Of a DNA stretch of 64,000 bases, positions 27,583 through 36,855 are shown one piece after another. This stretch comes from Nibricoccus aquaticus (GTDB lineage Bacteria; Verrucomicrobiota; Verrucomicrobiia; Opitutales; Opitutaceae): contig NZ_CP023344.1 in assembly GCF_002310495.1 (NCBI RefSeq), positions 1,426,001 to 1,490,000 on the forward strand. Reading direction: 5' to 3'. The position numbers were made by a program, and so were the translations under genes. Every line of letters starts with the position of its first letter. Position 1 is the first letter of the stretch. The notes below the pieces were generated by a model that searched no databases, was not told the origin of the DNA, and saw only the letters and a program-made list of their open reading frames with translations.

Positions 27583-29684
27583 GGGGTTTTGTTTCGAAAA
27601 TTCCAGACACACTCATCGCTCAGCGCTCCGGACTCGTGCGAGCCCCGCGCGACGATGCGGTTGGCTCCTTCCGCCAGGAGTATCTTCCAGCGAAAGAGAT
27701 GATTTTCGCTCGTGATTTTCCCTTGGGAAACGCCATTCACGAACAGCTCAACCTCCTTCGCATTGGAGTACACTTTGACCTCGATGCCGCTTTCGGTGCG
27801 CTCGACATAGCGGCGGCTGGCGATGTGCAGCACCGGAGTTTTGCTCCAGTTGGCTTGGTACCAGAAAAACGCGTCCTTCTTCGTTTTTCGGTCATAGGTG
27901 ATGAGTCCCTTGTCGTTAATCCCGGGCGCAGCGCCTTCCGAGCGCGGATCGGCGGCGAAATCGAACATGTTCCAGATGAACTTTCCCCACAGATACTCAC
28001 GGTCGCGCATCGCGTTCCAGTGCAGCTCGTGAAAATGCGATTGGTATTCCTCGGGGTGCCACTCGCCGCCCGGCGCGGGCTTGTTCGCCGGATCGTCATG
28101 ATGATAGATGTTCGCTCCCGCGCCGTACTCGCTGACACCGAGCTTGAGCTTCCGGAACCGCTGGTGAACGCCATCGATCCACGCGGCGAAGTCCTTCGCG
28201 TCGCCGCCATACCAGCCGATGTACTTGTTGAAGCCGAGAAGGTCGGTGTGAAAGTTCTTCACGTCCTCCGGTCGATGATGCGACGCGTATACAGAAAGCC
28301 GTGACGGATCTTCTTCGCGCACGAGTGGGGTGAGTTCCGCGATCAGAGCGTTCGCTGCGGGCCCGTTGATCTTATGCGCGCCGCTACCCTCGCCCATCTC
28401 GCGGGTTTCGTTGCCCACGCCCCAGAAAAAAATGCCCGGGCGGTTATAGTTCTGGCGGATGAGTTCCCGGAGCTGCTGCTTCGCGTTGTCGGTATAGGCG
28501 GGAGTCGGGTCCACTTCGTTCACGACGGGAATCTCCGCCCACACGATCATTCCGTGCTCGTCGCACAGATCGAACCAAAGTTCTGACTGCGGGTAGTGAG
28601 CCACACGCACCGCCGTCGCGCCCATTTCTTTAATCAGCGCAAAATCCTCGCGATCATCCTCCTCGCTGATTGCCCAGCCTTTGCCCGCGCGATCCTGGTG
28701 ACGGGAAACGCCATGCGCGGCGAAGGGCTTGCCGTTGAGGAAAAACCCTTTCTCAGGGTCGACGGCGAACGAGCGCAATCCGATGCGCTGCGTGACCTCG
28801 TCGCGAATTTTTCCATCCACGAGCACCGTCACCGTCACCGAATAGAGCGCAGGATCAGCCGGGCCATCCCAGAGGCGCGGACGTTCCACGACGATCGTTT
28901 GCTCGCAATGCGCGCCGCTCACCGCCGCCACGCTCGCCGCACTTTCCCGGGAGAAAACCGTCGCTCCCGCAGAATCGCGCACAACCGTCCGCACCCGGGT
29001 GGATGCTTCGCGCTCGGAATCGTTCTTGAGTCGGATGACCGCCGCGATTTCAGCCCGCTCTGCGGAGACTTTTGTCTGCGTGAGATAAATGCCATCCGAC
29101 GCATGATCGAGGACATCCACGTGGACGTCATCCGTTGTGAAGAGACGCACGCCGCGATAAATGCCGCCGAAAAACGTGAAGTCCGCCGAGATCGGCGCGA
29201 GACCGTCGGGGGCGTTGCTCACACGAACCGCGAGTGTGTTTTCACCGTCACGTTCGAGCGCGTGGGTGAGATCGAAACGAAAACGCGCGTAGCCGCCGTG
29301 ATGTTCGCCGACGGATTTCCCATTGAGGAAAACGGCGGCGTTACGATTCGCGCCTTTGAACTCGATGAACACGCGTTTGCCGCGCCACGCCGGATCGACC
29401 GTGAACGTCTTCACATACCAGCCCTCGCCGCGCGCATAATCGTCACCGCCGTCCGCGCCATCCTTCGCGTTCCACGTATGCGGCAGAGTTACCACCGGCC
29501 AGTCGGCCGACGCTTGCACAGCTGCATCGCTCGTCGGCTGTTCGCCAAAGTGGAAATGCCAACGCTCATTAAGCGACATCTCGCTTCGCGACGCACGCGC
29601 AGGTGCGACCAGCGTAAAGACAGACACAAAAGCGCAGACCATCCTCAACAAGGGAGGGCGTGAAAAAGCAGGCAGTGCGATCAT
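27579..29684 (-). CDS. Beta-galactosidase-like GH2 family enzyme
   Basis: Start at 29684 gives a signal peptide (MIALPAFSRPPLLRMVCAFV and hydrophobic run to VAPARA); in-frame starts also exist at 29729 and 29642. The GH2 organisation is complete: jelly roll (ARGEGWYVKTFTVDPAWRGK, GGYARFRFDLT), immunoglobulin-like domain, barrel with acid/base Glu in FFWGVGNET and nucleophile in LGVSEYGAG. The end carries the FNEKSYA-like C-terminal part (VKVYSNAKEVELFVNGVS) seen in DUF4982-type beta-galactosidases. It likely removes beta-galactosyl or related units in the periplasm. It is the first gene of the operon with GH1, DUF1501 and GH30, and is divergent from the TonB receptor gene. Confidence 0.92.
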   Translation of the reverse strand: MIALPAFSRPPLLRMVCAFVSVFTLVAPARASRSEMSLNERWHFHFGEQPTSDAAVQASADWPVVTLPHTWNAKDGADGGDDYARGEGWYVKTFTVDPAWRGKRVFIEFKGANRNAAVFLNGKSVGEHHGGYARFRFDLTHALERDGENTLAVRVSNAPDGLAPISADFTFFGGIYRGVRLFTTDDVHVDVLDHASDGIYLTQTKVSAERAEIAAVIRLKNDSEREASTRVRTVVRDSAGATVFSRESAASVAAVSGAHCEQTIVVERPRLWDGPADPALYSVTVTVLVDGKIRDEVTQRIGLRSFAVDPEKGFFLNGKPFAAHGVSRHQDRAGKGWAISEEDDREDFALIKEMGATAVRVAHYPQSELWFDLCDEHGMIVWAEIPVVNEVDPTPAYTDNAKQQLRELIRQNYNRPGIFFWGVGNETREMGEGSGAHKINGPAANALIAELTPLVREEDPSRLSVYASHHRPEDVKNFHTDLLGFNKYIGWYGGDAKDFAAWIDGVHQRFRKLKLGVSEYGAGANIYHHDDPANKPAPGGEWHPEEYQSHFHELHWNAMRDREYLWGKFIWNMFDFAADPRSEGAAPGINDKGLITYDRKTKKDAFFWYQANWSKTPVLHIASRRYVERTESGIEVKVYSNAKEVELFVNGVSQGKITSENHLFRWKILLAEGANRIVARGSHESGALSDECVWNFRNKTP

Positions 29685-29792
29685 GCGTGGGACAAGGGGG
29701 CGAAATCGAGGGGTGACAGCATTCGTCAAAAGGACGGCAGCTGCGGGGCGGGGTTCTGAACGTGGATGAGCCTACACCAAAAAACCGCGCCG

Positions 29793-29878
29793 CTTCATCC
29801 CTCATTAGAGGGGGATCGCTCTGGAGACGTCCCCGGGATTTATCGACTACGCGAGCACCCCTCTAAAGAGGGATGAAG
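29793..29878. promoter_or_regulatory. Paired CCCTC-N4-GAGGG palindromes in divergent promoter region
   Basis: The 315-bp stretch between the divergent GH2 operon (29684) and TonB receptor (29999) contains two 14-bp palindromes, CCCTCATTAGAGGG (29799-29812) and CCCTCTAAAGAGGG (29859-29872), 60 bp centre to centre. They form the cores of longer 21-base arms (29793-29813 and 29858-29878) that are inverted copies of each other with one mismatch. Two operators for a shared regulator, or a large hairpin, are both possible. A third copy precedes the second GH105 gene. No protein-coding gene is evident in this gap. Confidence 0.5.
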
Positions 29879-29998
29879 CTCAAAAACATTTTCGATATTC
29901 TGTCGGAGCATCGAGACACCCCGTCACTGACGCGCGCCCCAGCCGTCAGGTCTCGCACCCCTAACATACGGCCTCGCGCCGGCTTCGACCCCCTGCTC

Positions 29999-32900
29999 AT
30001 GAACCGCAAACCTACCCGACTCCTATTCATCGTGAGCCTTGCGCTCGCCTTCGTGCTACCCGCCGCCGCCCAGACTCCCGGCGCCGCCACCGGCACCATC
30101 ACCGGCACTGTCCTCAATCCGCTCACCCGCGAATATGTCCGCAACGCCGAGGTGCGCGTCGATGGCACCGATATCACTGCCACCACCGAATCAGGCGGCG
30201 CCTACCGCCTGCCACGTGTCCCCGCAGGCACGGTCACCGTCACGGTAAGTTATTCCGGATACAGCTCGTCTTCTGCCCAGGTCGTTGTCGCCGGGGGAGA
30301 AACCGTCACGCGCGACTTTGAAATCTCCAGCGCCGAAACAAGTTCACCGGACGGCGGAGTTATCCAGCTCGACGCGTTCGTCGTGGCCAGCGAGCGCGAG
30401 GGCAACGCCAAGGCTCTTCAAACCCAGAAAAAATCCATGACCATGAGCCGCTCAGTGGCCTCCGACGCTTTCGGCGACGTCACCGAGGGCAACGTCGGCG
30501 AATTCCTGAAATACCTCCCCGGCGTCGAACTCGAATACGTCGAAGCCGACACGCGCGGTCCGCGCCTCGGCGGCCTTGGATCTGAATACACCAGCGTGAC
30601 GATGGACGGCCTCGGTGTGGCGAGCGCCGATGCGTTCACCCAGTACGTAGCCTTCGAAAACTCCGCCGCCGGTACCTCCAACCGCTCCTTCGGCTTCGAG
30701 CAGGTTTCCATCAACAGCATCGAGTCCATCGAGATCAACCGCGTGACCGCCGCCTCCATGGACGCCAGCGCCCCCGCCGGTAACATTGATCTCAAGACCA
30801 AACGCGCTTTCGATCTCAAGGGCCGCCGCATCGGTCTGAACGCCAGCACCGTTTTTAATTCCGAGGAGTTCACCACGGGAAAAACACCTGGTCCTGACGA
30901 CAGCATCAGCCGGAAATACAAACCCAACTACAGCCTCGATTATTCCGACGTCTTCTTCGGCAACCGCCTCGGCATTCTCTTCGGCATCAGCGAATCCAAT
31001 CTCTATAACGAGCAGTACCGCGTCGATCACACCTACAACCGCACCCAGGTCGCCGGAACCGATTCGCGCCCACAAGTCCTCACGCAGATTCTGCTCAAGG
31101 ACGGACCGAAGTGGACCAAGCGTTTCACCAGCACGCTGACCGCAGACTTCCGCGCATCCAGCGATCTCACGCTTTCGCTCAGCGTCGGCTACAACGGTTA
31201 CGACGCCCGCTTCTACAACCGGCAAGTCACCATGCAGGCCGGCGCCAATAACACCGGCGCCACCACAGGACGCCAGAACGTCTCTGGAGACGGCGTGCTT
31301 GCCTACGGCACCAACGGCACCAGCACGGCCGCCAGCCGCCAGGTCGTCATGGGCGGAGGCAACGGCGTCAAACTCTCCCACACCACCACCATCAGTCCCC
31401 GCTTCGAATATCGTAAGAATGACTGGGTGATCGACGGTGCTTACTCGTATTCACGCGCCGACAACAACTACGACAATCTCGTCCGCGGCACGGTCGCCAA
31501 CACACCGGTCAATAACCTCACCGGCGTCAGTTTCAACGCCACGCGCTCCGGTGGCGGCGAGGCCGATTGGAAGTTCACGCAGACGGGCGGCGCCGACTGG
31601 GCCAGCCTGTCGAGTTACCTCAACCCACGCATCTCGGACGACAATCGTCAGGATAAAAACGAGCTCAATCAGGGGCAGCTCAACGTGCGCTACACGCTGC
31701 CCACTCAGCTCCCCATCTTCATTCAAGCCGGCGGCAAGATCACCGAAAGCCACCGTGTCACGAGCAACAGCAACACCTACGATGTCTGGCGCTACATCGG
31801 GCCCGGCGGCGGAGCGACCGGCTCGTTCGCGGGTTTCAACACACCGTTCCAGCTCTACGGCGCGGGCAATCAAGTCGGCGCGCAATTCACCTCGCTCAAC
31901 GGTGGCGGCGGTCCCGCGTTTCCCAACCGCGAGGCGCTCGGCGCGCTCTTCCGGACCAATCCGGAATATTTCGAGCGCGGCGAAAGCACCGGCATCATCA
32001 CGGTCGCGCAATATGAGCAGGGCGTTTACACCAACAATCCGACCTTCGACATCACCGAGACAATCCCCGCCGCCTATCTCATGGGCAACACGCGCATCTC
32101 CGCCCTCCAGCTCCAAAGCGGTATCCGCTTCGAAGAGACCAAGCTTGAATCGAAGGAGCTGAATCCTCACTCGACCGACGAGATCGTCGCGGCCGGATTC
32201 CCCGTCAACGCCTCGGGCGTTCCCACCACCTGGGCCGGCATGGATTACAAATATGCCGACCGTCCCCGGGTCACGCGCGAAGGCAAGTATCACAACTTCT
32301 TCCCCAGTCTGACCGCCAAATATACGATCATGCCCAACCTCCTGGCCGACATCGGCTGGGGCAAAACCATCAAGCGCCCGAACCTCAATCAGATCGCCGG
32401 CACCCGCCAGATCAACGACACCGCCGAACAGGTTATCACACCCAATCCGAACCTCCTGCCCGAGCGTTCTGAGAAGGTCGTTGCCGCGCTGAGCTATTTC
32501 TTCGGCCGCAACAGCAGCAGCAACCTGCAAGTGGTCGCTGGGTACAACAAACTCACCGACCAACAGATCGGCGCGACGCTGACTGCTACAGAGTACGGCA
32601 ACACCGATCCCGCGCTCGATGCTTACGACTTCATCAGCTTCACCAACGCGGACAGCCCGGTCACCTTCAAGACCCTCGAAGCCTCCTTCCTTCAGAACCT
32701 CACATTCCTGCCCAAGGCGTTTCGTGGCACATCGGTGAACGTTTCCTACACGCGCACCCAGACCGACCGCCGCGTCTACGGCGCCGTCCCCCACTCCGTC
32801 AAAGGTGGAGTCAGCTACCGCTATAAACGCTTTTTCATCTCGATGAACGGCGTCTGGCGCGACGACTCTCCGTGGTTTCAAGGCACCCAAAACCGCTACC

Positions 32901-33094
32901 TCAAATCCAACGTGAAGTACGATCTGAGCAGCAGCTTCAAGCTCACCGATAATGTCAGCCTCTATCTCTCCGGTCGTAACATCTTCGAGGTGCCGCATCG
33001 CATCTACGAATCCAGCAACGGCAATCCTGACGTGATCTTCCGCTACGAAAATTACGGCACCAACTGGTCCATCGGCGTCAAAGCCACTTTCTGA
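29999..33094 (+). CDS. TonB-dependent outer membrane receptor
   Basis: Start at 29999 gives a signal peptide (LLFIVSLALAFVLPAAAQ); the frame also opens at 29873 but inside the palindrome region. The 1031-residue protein has a carboxypeptidase-regulatory-like beta-sandwich (GTITGTVLNPLTREYVRNAE to residue about 115), a plug domain (SDAFGDVTEGNVGEFLKYLP, YTSVTMDGLGV, IEINRVTAASMDASAPAGNI) and a long beta-barrel ending in an aromatic terminus (NWSIGVKATF). It should import oligosaccharides released by the neighbouring enzymes using TonB energy. No SusD-like partner gene follows. A terminator lies 54 bp downstream. Confidence 0.95.
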   Translation: MNRKPTRLLFIVSLALAFVLPAAAQTPGAATGTITGTVLNPLTREYVRNAEVRVDGTDITATTESGGAYRLPRVPAGTVTVTVSYSGYSSSSAQVVVAGGETVTRDFEISSAETSSPDGGVIQLDAFVVASEREGNAKALQTQKKSMTMSRSVASDAFGDVTEGNVGEFLKYLPGVELEYVEADTRGPRLGGLGSEYTSVTMDGLGVASADAFTQYVAFENSAAGTSNRSFGFEQVSINSIESIEINRVTAASMDASAPAGNIDLKTKRAFDLKGRRIGLNASTVFNSEEFTTGKTPGPDDSISRKYKPNYSLDYSDVFFGNRLGILFGISESNLYNEQYRVDHTYNRTQVAGTDSRPQVLTQILLKDGPKWTKRFTSTLTADFRASSDLTLSLSVGYNGYDARFYNRQVTMQAGANNTGATTGRQNVSGDGVLAYGTNGTSTAASRQVVMGGGNGVKLSHTTTISPRFEYRKNDWVIDGAYSYSRADNNYDNLVRGTVANTPVNNLTGVSFNATRSGGGEADWKFTQTGGADWASLSSYLNPRISDDNRQDKNELNQGQLNVRYTLPTQLPIFIQAGGKITESHRVTSNSNTYDVWRYIGPGGGATGSFAGFNTPFQLYGAGNQVGAQFTSLNGGGGPAFPNREALGALFRTNPEYFERGESTGIITVAQYEQGVYTNNPTFDITETIPAAYLMGNTRISALQLQSGIRFEETKLESKELNPHSTDEIVAAGFPVNASGVPTTWAGMDYKYADRPRVTREGKYHNFFPSLTAKYTIMPNLLADIGWGKTIKRPNLNQIAGTRQINDTAEQVITPNPNLLPERSEKVVAALSYFFGRNSSSNLQVVAGYNKLTDQQIGATLTATEYGNTDPALDAYDFISFTNADSPVTFKTLEASFLQNLTFLPKAFRGTSVNVSYTRTQTDRRVYGAVPHSVKGGVSYRYKRFFISMNGVWRDDSPWFQGTQNRYLKSNVKYDLSSSFKLTDNVSLYLSGRNIFEVPHRIYESSNGNPDVIFRYENYGTNWSIGVKATF

Positions 33095-33147
33095 TCCTGA
33101 CACCCGAAGTTTTCTGAGGCGTCAGCAAACGCACCGCCCACCGCAAC

Positions 33148-33178
33148 AGAGCGGCCGTTTAACCCGGCCGCTCTTTTT
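33148..33178 (+). terminator. Terminator after TonB receptor gene
   Basis: Ten-base-pair stem AGAGCGGCCG/CGGCCGCTCT with a 7-base loop followed by a T run on the plus strand. Confidence 0.9.
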
Positions 33179-33247
33179 ATCGGCGGGCAAAATCTGCGCA
33201 GAGATCAGCCTCGGCCCCATCCCCGGTTTGTCATCCATTCCCTTCCC

Positions 33248-35008
33248 ATGAACGCACTCTTCGCCTCCGTCGGAGGTTCTGTGACCAGTTCAGCCAGCAA
33301 CATCCTGCTCGAACTTGCGCCGGTGGACTACCTGGTCCTCGCCGTCTATTTCGCCTTCGTGATCGGCATCGGCTGGGTCCTGCGCAGCCACCAAAAAACC
33401 AGCAGCGACTACTTCGAGAGCGGTCGTTCGCTTCCCGCGTGGATCTGCGCGCTCGGCTTCATCGGCGCCAATCTCGGCGCGCAGGAAGTCATGGGCATGG
33501 CCGCATCCGGCGCGAAGTACGGCATCTCGACGAGTCACTTTTATTGGATCGGCGCGATTCCGGCCATGGTGTTCGTCGGGATTTTCATGATGCCGTTCTA
33601 CTACGGCTCCAAGGCGCGCTCGGTCCCCGAATACCTCAAGCTGCGCTTCGACGAGAAGACCCGCGGCTTCAACGCGATCACCTTCGCAGGCATGACGGTT
33701 TTCTCCTCCGGCATATCGATGCACGCCCTCGCCATCCTGATGCAGGCCATCCTCGGGATGAACTACCACGTCTGCATCGCCGTCTCCGGCCTGATCGTCC
33801 TCGTGTACATTTACACCGGCGGCCTCACCTCCGCGATCTACAACGAGGTCCTCCAGTTTTTTCTCATCGTGCTCGGCTTCCTCCCGCTCGTCATCCTCGG
33901 CCTTCAGGACATAGGCGGCTGGGACGGGCTGATGACTCAACTCGGCCTGTATTCGGAATCCAAGGGCATGCCGGGTGCCTGGTCGTCCTCATGGTCTCAC
34001 ATGGGCGACGCCAGCGCCAACCCGATGGGCGTGGAGTGGTTCGGCCTGGCCATGGGCCTCGGGTTCGTCCTCTCGTTTGGCTATTGGTGCACCGACTTCC
34101 TCGTCGTCCAGCGCGCCATGGCCGCGGAAAACATGAACGCCGCCCGGCGCACGCCGATCATCGCGGCAGTCCCCAAGATGCTCTTCCCCGCGCTCGTGAT
34201 TCTGCCCGGCATGATCGCGGTCGCACTTGTGCAGAAGGGCGGCGAACTCAACCTGCCCATCACGCCGTCAGGTGAAACCGACTACAACATGGTGGTCCCC
34301 GCGTTAATCGCGAAATACTTCCCTAATGGCATGCTGGGCATCGGCCTGACCGCGCTCATGGCGTCGTTCATGTCGGGCATGGCGGGCAACGTCACCGCTT
34401 TCAACACGGTCTTCACGTACGATCTTTATCACAGCTATATCCACAAGAAGGCGAGCGATGCCGAGCTCCTCCGCGTCGGCCGCCTGACCACGGTCGTCGG
34501 TCTGCTTATCAGCGCCGCGTGCGCTTACGCCGCGAGGGAGTTCAACAACATCATGGACATGCTCCAGCTGGTGTTCGGCTTCGTGAACGCCCCGCTCTTC
34601 GGCGTGTTTCTTCTCGGCATGTTCTGGCGGCGCAGCACCGGCCACGGCGCGTTCTTCGGGCTGCTCATCGGCACGCTCACAGCGATGGGCTTTCACGGTC
34701 TCACGTTACCTGGCGCCGGGGTGGAGGCCGGCATCAAGGGCGGCTGGCTCGGCGCACAACACTTCTTCCGGAGTTCGATGGCGCAGAATTTCTGGATGGC
34801 GATCTTCGCCTTCGCCGCGTGCTTCCTCAGCACCATCGTCATCTCGCTCGCGACCAGACCCAACAAGACCGACGACGAACTGCGCGGCCTCGTTTATTCG
34901 CTCACCGAAAAACCGAAGGACGACGGCGCCGCGTGGTACGCGCGGCCGGTTACGCTCGGCGTCATCGTCCTGGCCTGCACCTTGGTCCTCAACGTCCTCT
35001 TCTGGTAA
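33248..35008 (+). CDS. Sodium/solute symporter (SSS family)
   Basis: A 586-residue polytopic membrane protein with around 13-14 hydrophobic segments. Family landmarks are YFESGRSLPAWICALGFIGA, GANLGAQEVMGMAASG (the sodium-site helix region), VYIYTGGLTSAIYNEVLQFF, and ALMASFMSGMAGNVTAFNTV. It closely resembles SGLT-like transporters used for sugars or uronates in Verrucomicrobiota and Acidobacteriota CAZyme loci. The location right after the TonB receptor suggests inner-membrane uptake of the imported oligosaccharide products. A 65-residue membrane protein gene follows within 20 bp. Confidence 0.95.
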   Translation: MNALFASVGGSVTSSASNILLELAPVDYLVLAVYFAFVIGIGWVLRSHQKTSSDYFESGRSLPAWICALGFIGANLGAQEVMGMAASGAKYGISTSHFYWIGAIPAMVFVGIFMMPFYYGSKARSVPEYLKLRFDEKTRGFNAITFAGMTVFSSGISMHALAILMQAILGMNYHVCIAVSGLIVLVYIYTGGLTSAIYNEVLQFFLIVLGFLPLVILGLQDIGGWDGLMTQLGLYSESKGMPGAWSSSWSHMGDASANPMGVEWFGLAMGLGFVLSFGYWCTDFLVVQRAMAAENMNAARRTPIIAAVPKMLFPALVILPGMIAVALVQKGGELNLPITPSGETDYNMVVPALIAKYFPNGMLGIGLTALMASFMSGMAGNVTAFNTVFTYDLYHSYIHKKASDAELLRVGRLTTVVGLLISAACAYAAREFNNIMDMLQLVFGFVNAPLFGVFLLGMFWRRSTGHGAFFGLLIGTLTAMGFHGLTLPGAGVEAGIKGGWLGAQHFFRSSMAQNFWMAIFAFAACFLSTIVISLATRPNKTDDELRGLVYSLTEKPKDDGAAWYARPVTLGVIVLACTLVLNVLFW

Positions 35009-35028
35009 CCCTCAGCGCCCTAACTCTC

Positions 35029-35226
35029 ATGCAACTCGACGTCCGCCTCCCCATGGGCCTGCTATTCCTCATCCTCGGCGTGATCCTCACCGGGTACGGC
35101 TTTTTTTCAGACCCGGCGATCTACGCGACACACTCGCTCGGCCAGAACGTGAACATTCTTTGGGGCATCGTCTTCAGCCTTTTTGGCCTCTCGATGCTCT
35201 ATCTCGTTAGCCGGAAAAAATCCTAG
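35029..35226 (+). CDS. Small two-helix membrane protein, putative symporter partner
   Basis: A 65-codon frame begins 20 bp after the symporter stop. The product has two transmembrane helices (MGLLFLILGVILTGYGFF and ILWGIVFSLFGLSMLYLV) joined by a short loop with HSLGQNVN, and ends in SRKKS. I recall similar short proteins next to SSS symporters in other bacteria, but could not check. Spacing suggests co-translation and a possible accessory or stabilising role for the transporter; this is inference. Confidence 0.75.
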   Translation: MQLDVRLPMGLLFLILGVILTGYGFFSDPAIYATHSLGQNVNILWGIVFSLFGLSMLYLVSRKKS

Positions 35227-35259
35227 GCGTCAGCCCGTCCGGCTGCGTTGTTACCTTGG

Positions 35260-36684
35260 TCACTTCACCGGCACGAGCCGCACGATGCGGTCGGGGCCGT
35301 TCATGACAACGTAGAGCAATCCATCGGGGCCGCTCGCCACGTCGCGCAGCCGGGCGATGTCTTTCAACATCACCTCCTGGTGCGTCACTTGGTTGTTCTC
35401 GATCACCACGCGGCGCAGCTCCTGTTGCGCGAGCGCGGTGACGAAAAGATTGCCCGTCCATTTCGGAAATGCGCCACCTTCGTAGAAATCGATGCCGCAC
35501 ACCGCGATCGACGGCGTCCAGTGAATGACCGGCTGCTCCATGCCGGCACGCGCGGTTTCGCCCGTGATCGGCGTGCCGTTGTAATTCATGCCGTAGGTGA
35601 TCACCGGCCAGCCGTAGTTGAGTCCCTTGGACACGATGTTGAGCTCGTCGCCGCCGCGCGGGCCATGCTCGGTTTCCCAGAGCACGCCGGTGCGCGGATC
35701 GAAGTCCAGGCCCTGAGGGTTGCGGTTGCCGAAGGTCCAGATCGAGCCGATCGCCCCGGGCTCGTTCACGAACGGATTATCCGCCGGGATGCGTCCGTCG
35801 TCATGGATGCGGTGGATCTTGCCGTTGGGTCGCTTGATGTCCTGCGCGTGTTCCTGCGTACCGCGCTCGCCATGGCTGAAATAGAGATAACCTTTTCCAT
35901 CGAAGGCGATGCGGCAGCCGTAGTGAACGCCACCGGCGCGACGGTAGGTTTCGAGCGGCGCAGTCCAGATCGCCTCTTCGTCCGTCCAAGCGCCGTCGCG
36001 GATTTTTCCGCGCACGAGTTTGGTCATGGAAACGTTTTCACCCTGCGCGTTTTTCGCCGGGTGGCTGAATGCAAGGTAGATCCAGCCATTCTTCGCATAA
36101 TCGGGATGCGTCGCGACTTCGAGCAGGCCGCCCTGCCCGCCCGAGTTAACCTCCGGAGTGCCCGCCACCGGAGCGCTGAGGAGTTTCCCGTTTTCAACGA
36201 TTCGCAGCGTGCCAGGTTTTTCGGTGATGAGCATCCGACCGTCGGGCAGCCACGCGAGCGACCACGGTTCGCGCAGGCCGTCGGCGACCGTTTCGAGAGT
36301 GAATGTGTGTTGCTCGCTCTTGATTACCGCATCGCTGGATGGCTGGGCAACTGAAGTGCGGCTGCGTTGATAATCGATGCGTTGCTCCCGGATGAAAACG
36401 ACCAGCGCGCGAATCTCCGCATCGGAAAACGCGCCGCCAAACGCCGGCATCCCCGCCTCCGCCGTGCCCTCACGGATGATACGCGTGAGCGTCGCGTCGT
36501 CGCCACCGTAGCGCCACACATCATCCAACATGCTTGGCGATGTGCCGCCCTGAAGTTTTGCGCCGTGGCAGCTCGCGCAGAACTGGGCGTAGAGTCCGCT
36601 GGCCTCCCGCTTCTGGGCGAAAGCCGCAGGCGCGAGCAGCGTTGAGGTCAGGGCAAGCAAAAGGCCGTGGCGGAAAACGTTCAT
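35260..36684 (-). CDS. Cytochrome c-fused PQQ-dependent sugar dehydrogenase
   Basis: A 474-residue secreted protein with signal peptide (LLLALTSTLLAPAAFA). Residues about 28-105 form a c-type cytochrome with haem motif CASCH (36-40) and a likely axial Met in EAGMPAFGGAF. Residues about 125-474 match the glucose/sorbosone dehydrogenase beta-propeller (GLREPWSLAWLPDGRMLITE, GGQGGLLEVATHPDYAKNGW, EHGPRGGDELNIV, LNYGWPVITYG, DVASGPDGLLYVVMNGPDRI). This family (soluble aldose sugar dehydrogenase type) oxidises sugars with PQQ and passes electrons to the attached haem. It is convergent with the symporter genes and shares strand with the second TonB receptor. Confidence 0.9.
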   Translation of the reverse strand: MNVFRHGLLLALTSTLLAPAAFAQKREASGLYAQFCASCHGAKLQGGTSPSMLDDVWRYGGDDATLTRIIREGTAEAGMPAFGGAFSDAEIRALVVFIREQRIDYQRSRTSVAQPSSDAVIKSEQHTFTLETVADGLREPWSLAWLPDGRMLITEKPGTLRIVENGKLLSAPVAGTPEVNSGGQGGLLEVATHPDYAKNGWIYLAFSHPAKNAQGENVSMTKLVRGKIRDGAWTDEEAIWTAPLETYRRAGGVHYGCRIAFDGKGYLYFSHGERGTQEHAQDIKRPNGKIHRIHDDGRIPADNPFVNEPGAIGSIWTFGNRNPQGLDFDPRTGVLWETEHGPRGGDELNIVSKGLNYGWPVITYGMNYNGTPITGETARAGMEQPVIHWTPSIAVCGIDFYEGGAFPKWTGNLFVTALAQQELRRVVIENNQVTHQEVMLKDIARLRDVASGPDGLLYVVMNGPDRIVRLVPVK

Positions 36685-36797
36685 AGATCAGGTCGTTGTC
36701 TGCTGCGGACGAAAGCCGGGGGCGTGCCGACGGCAAACGCGGTGAAGTCTTTCTGTACGAATCGCCTCATCGCCAGCGACCCTCCCCTGAAAACGAA

Positions 36798-36832
36798 AAG
36801 CCGGGCCGCTCCTTTCGGAACGCGCCCGGCTT
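36798..36832 (-). terminator. Terminator after second TonB receptor
   Basis: Nine-base-pair stem AAGCCGGGC/GCCCGGCTT with a 17-base internal part that can pair further; on the minus strand it is followed by a T-rich tract. It is 24 bp past the receptor stop. Confidence 0.8.
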
Positions 36833-36855
36833 CAAATCACCTCTATGCGGCTGGC

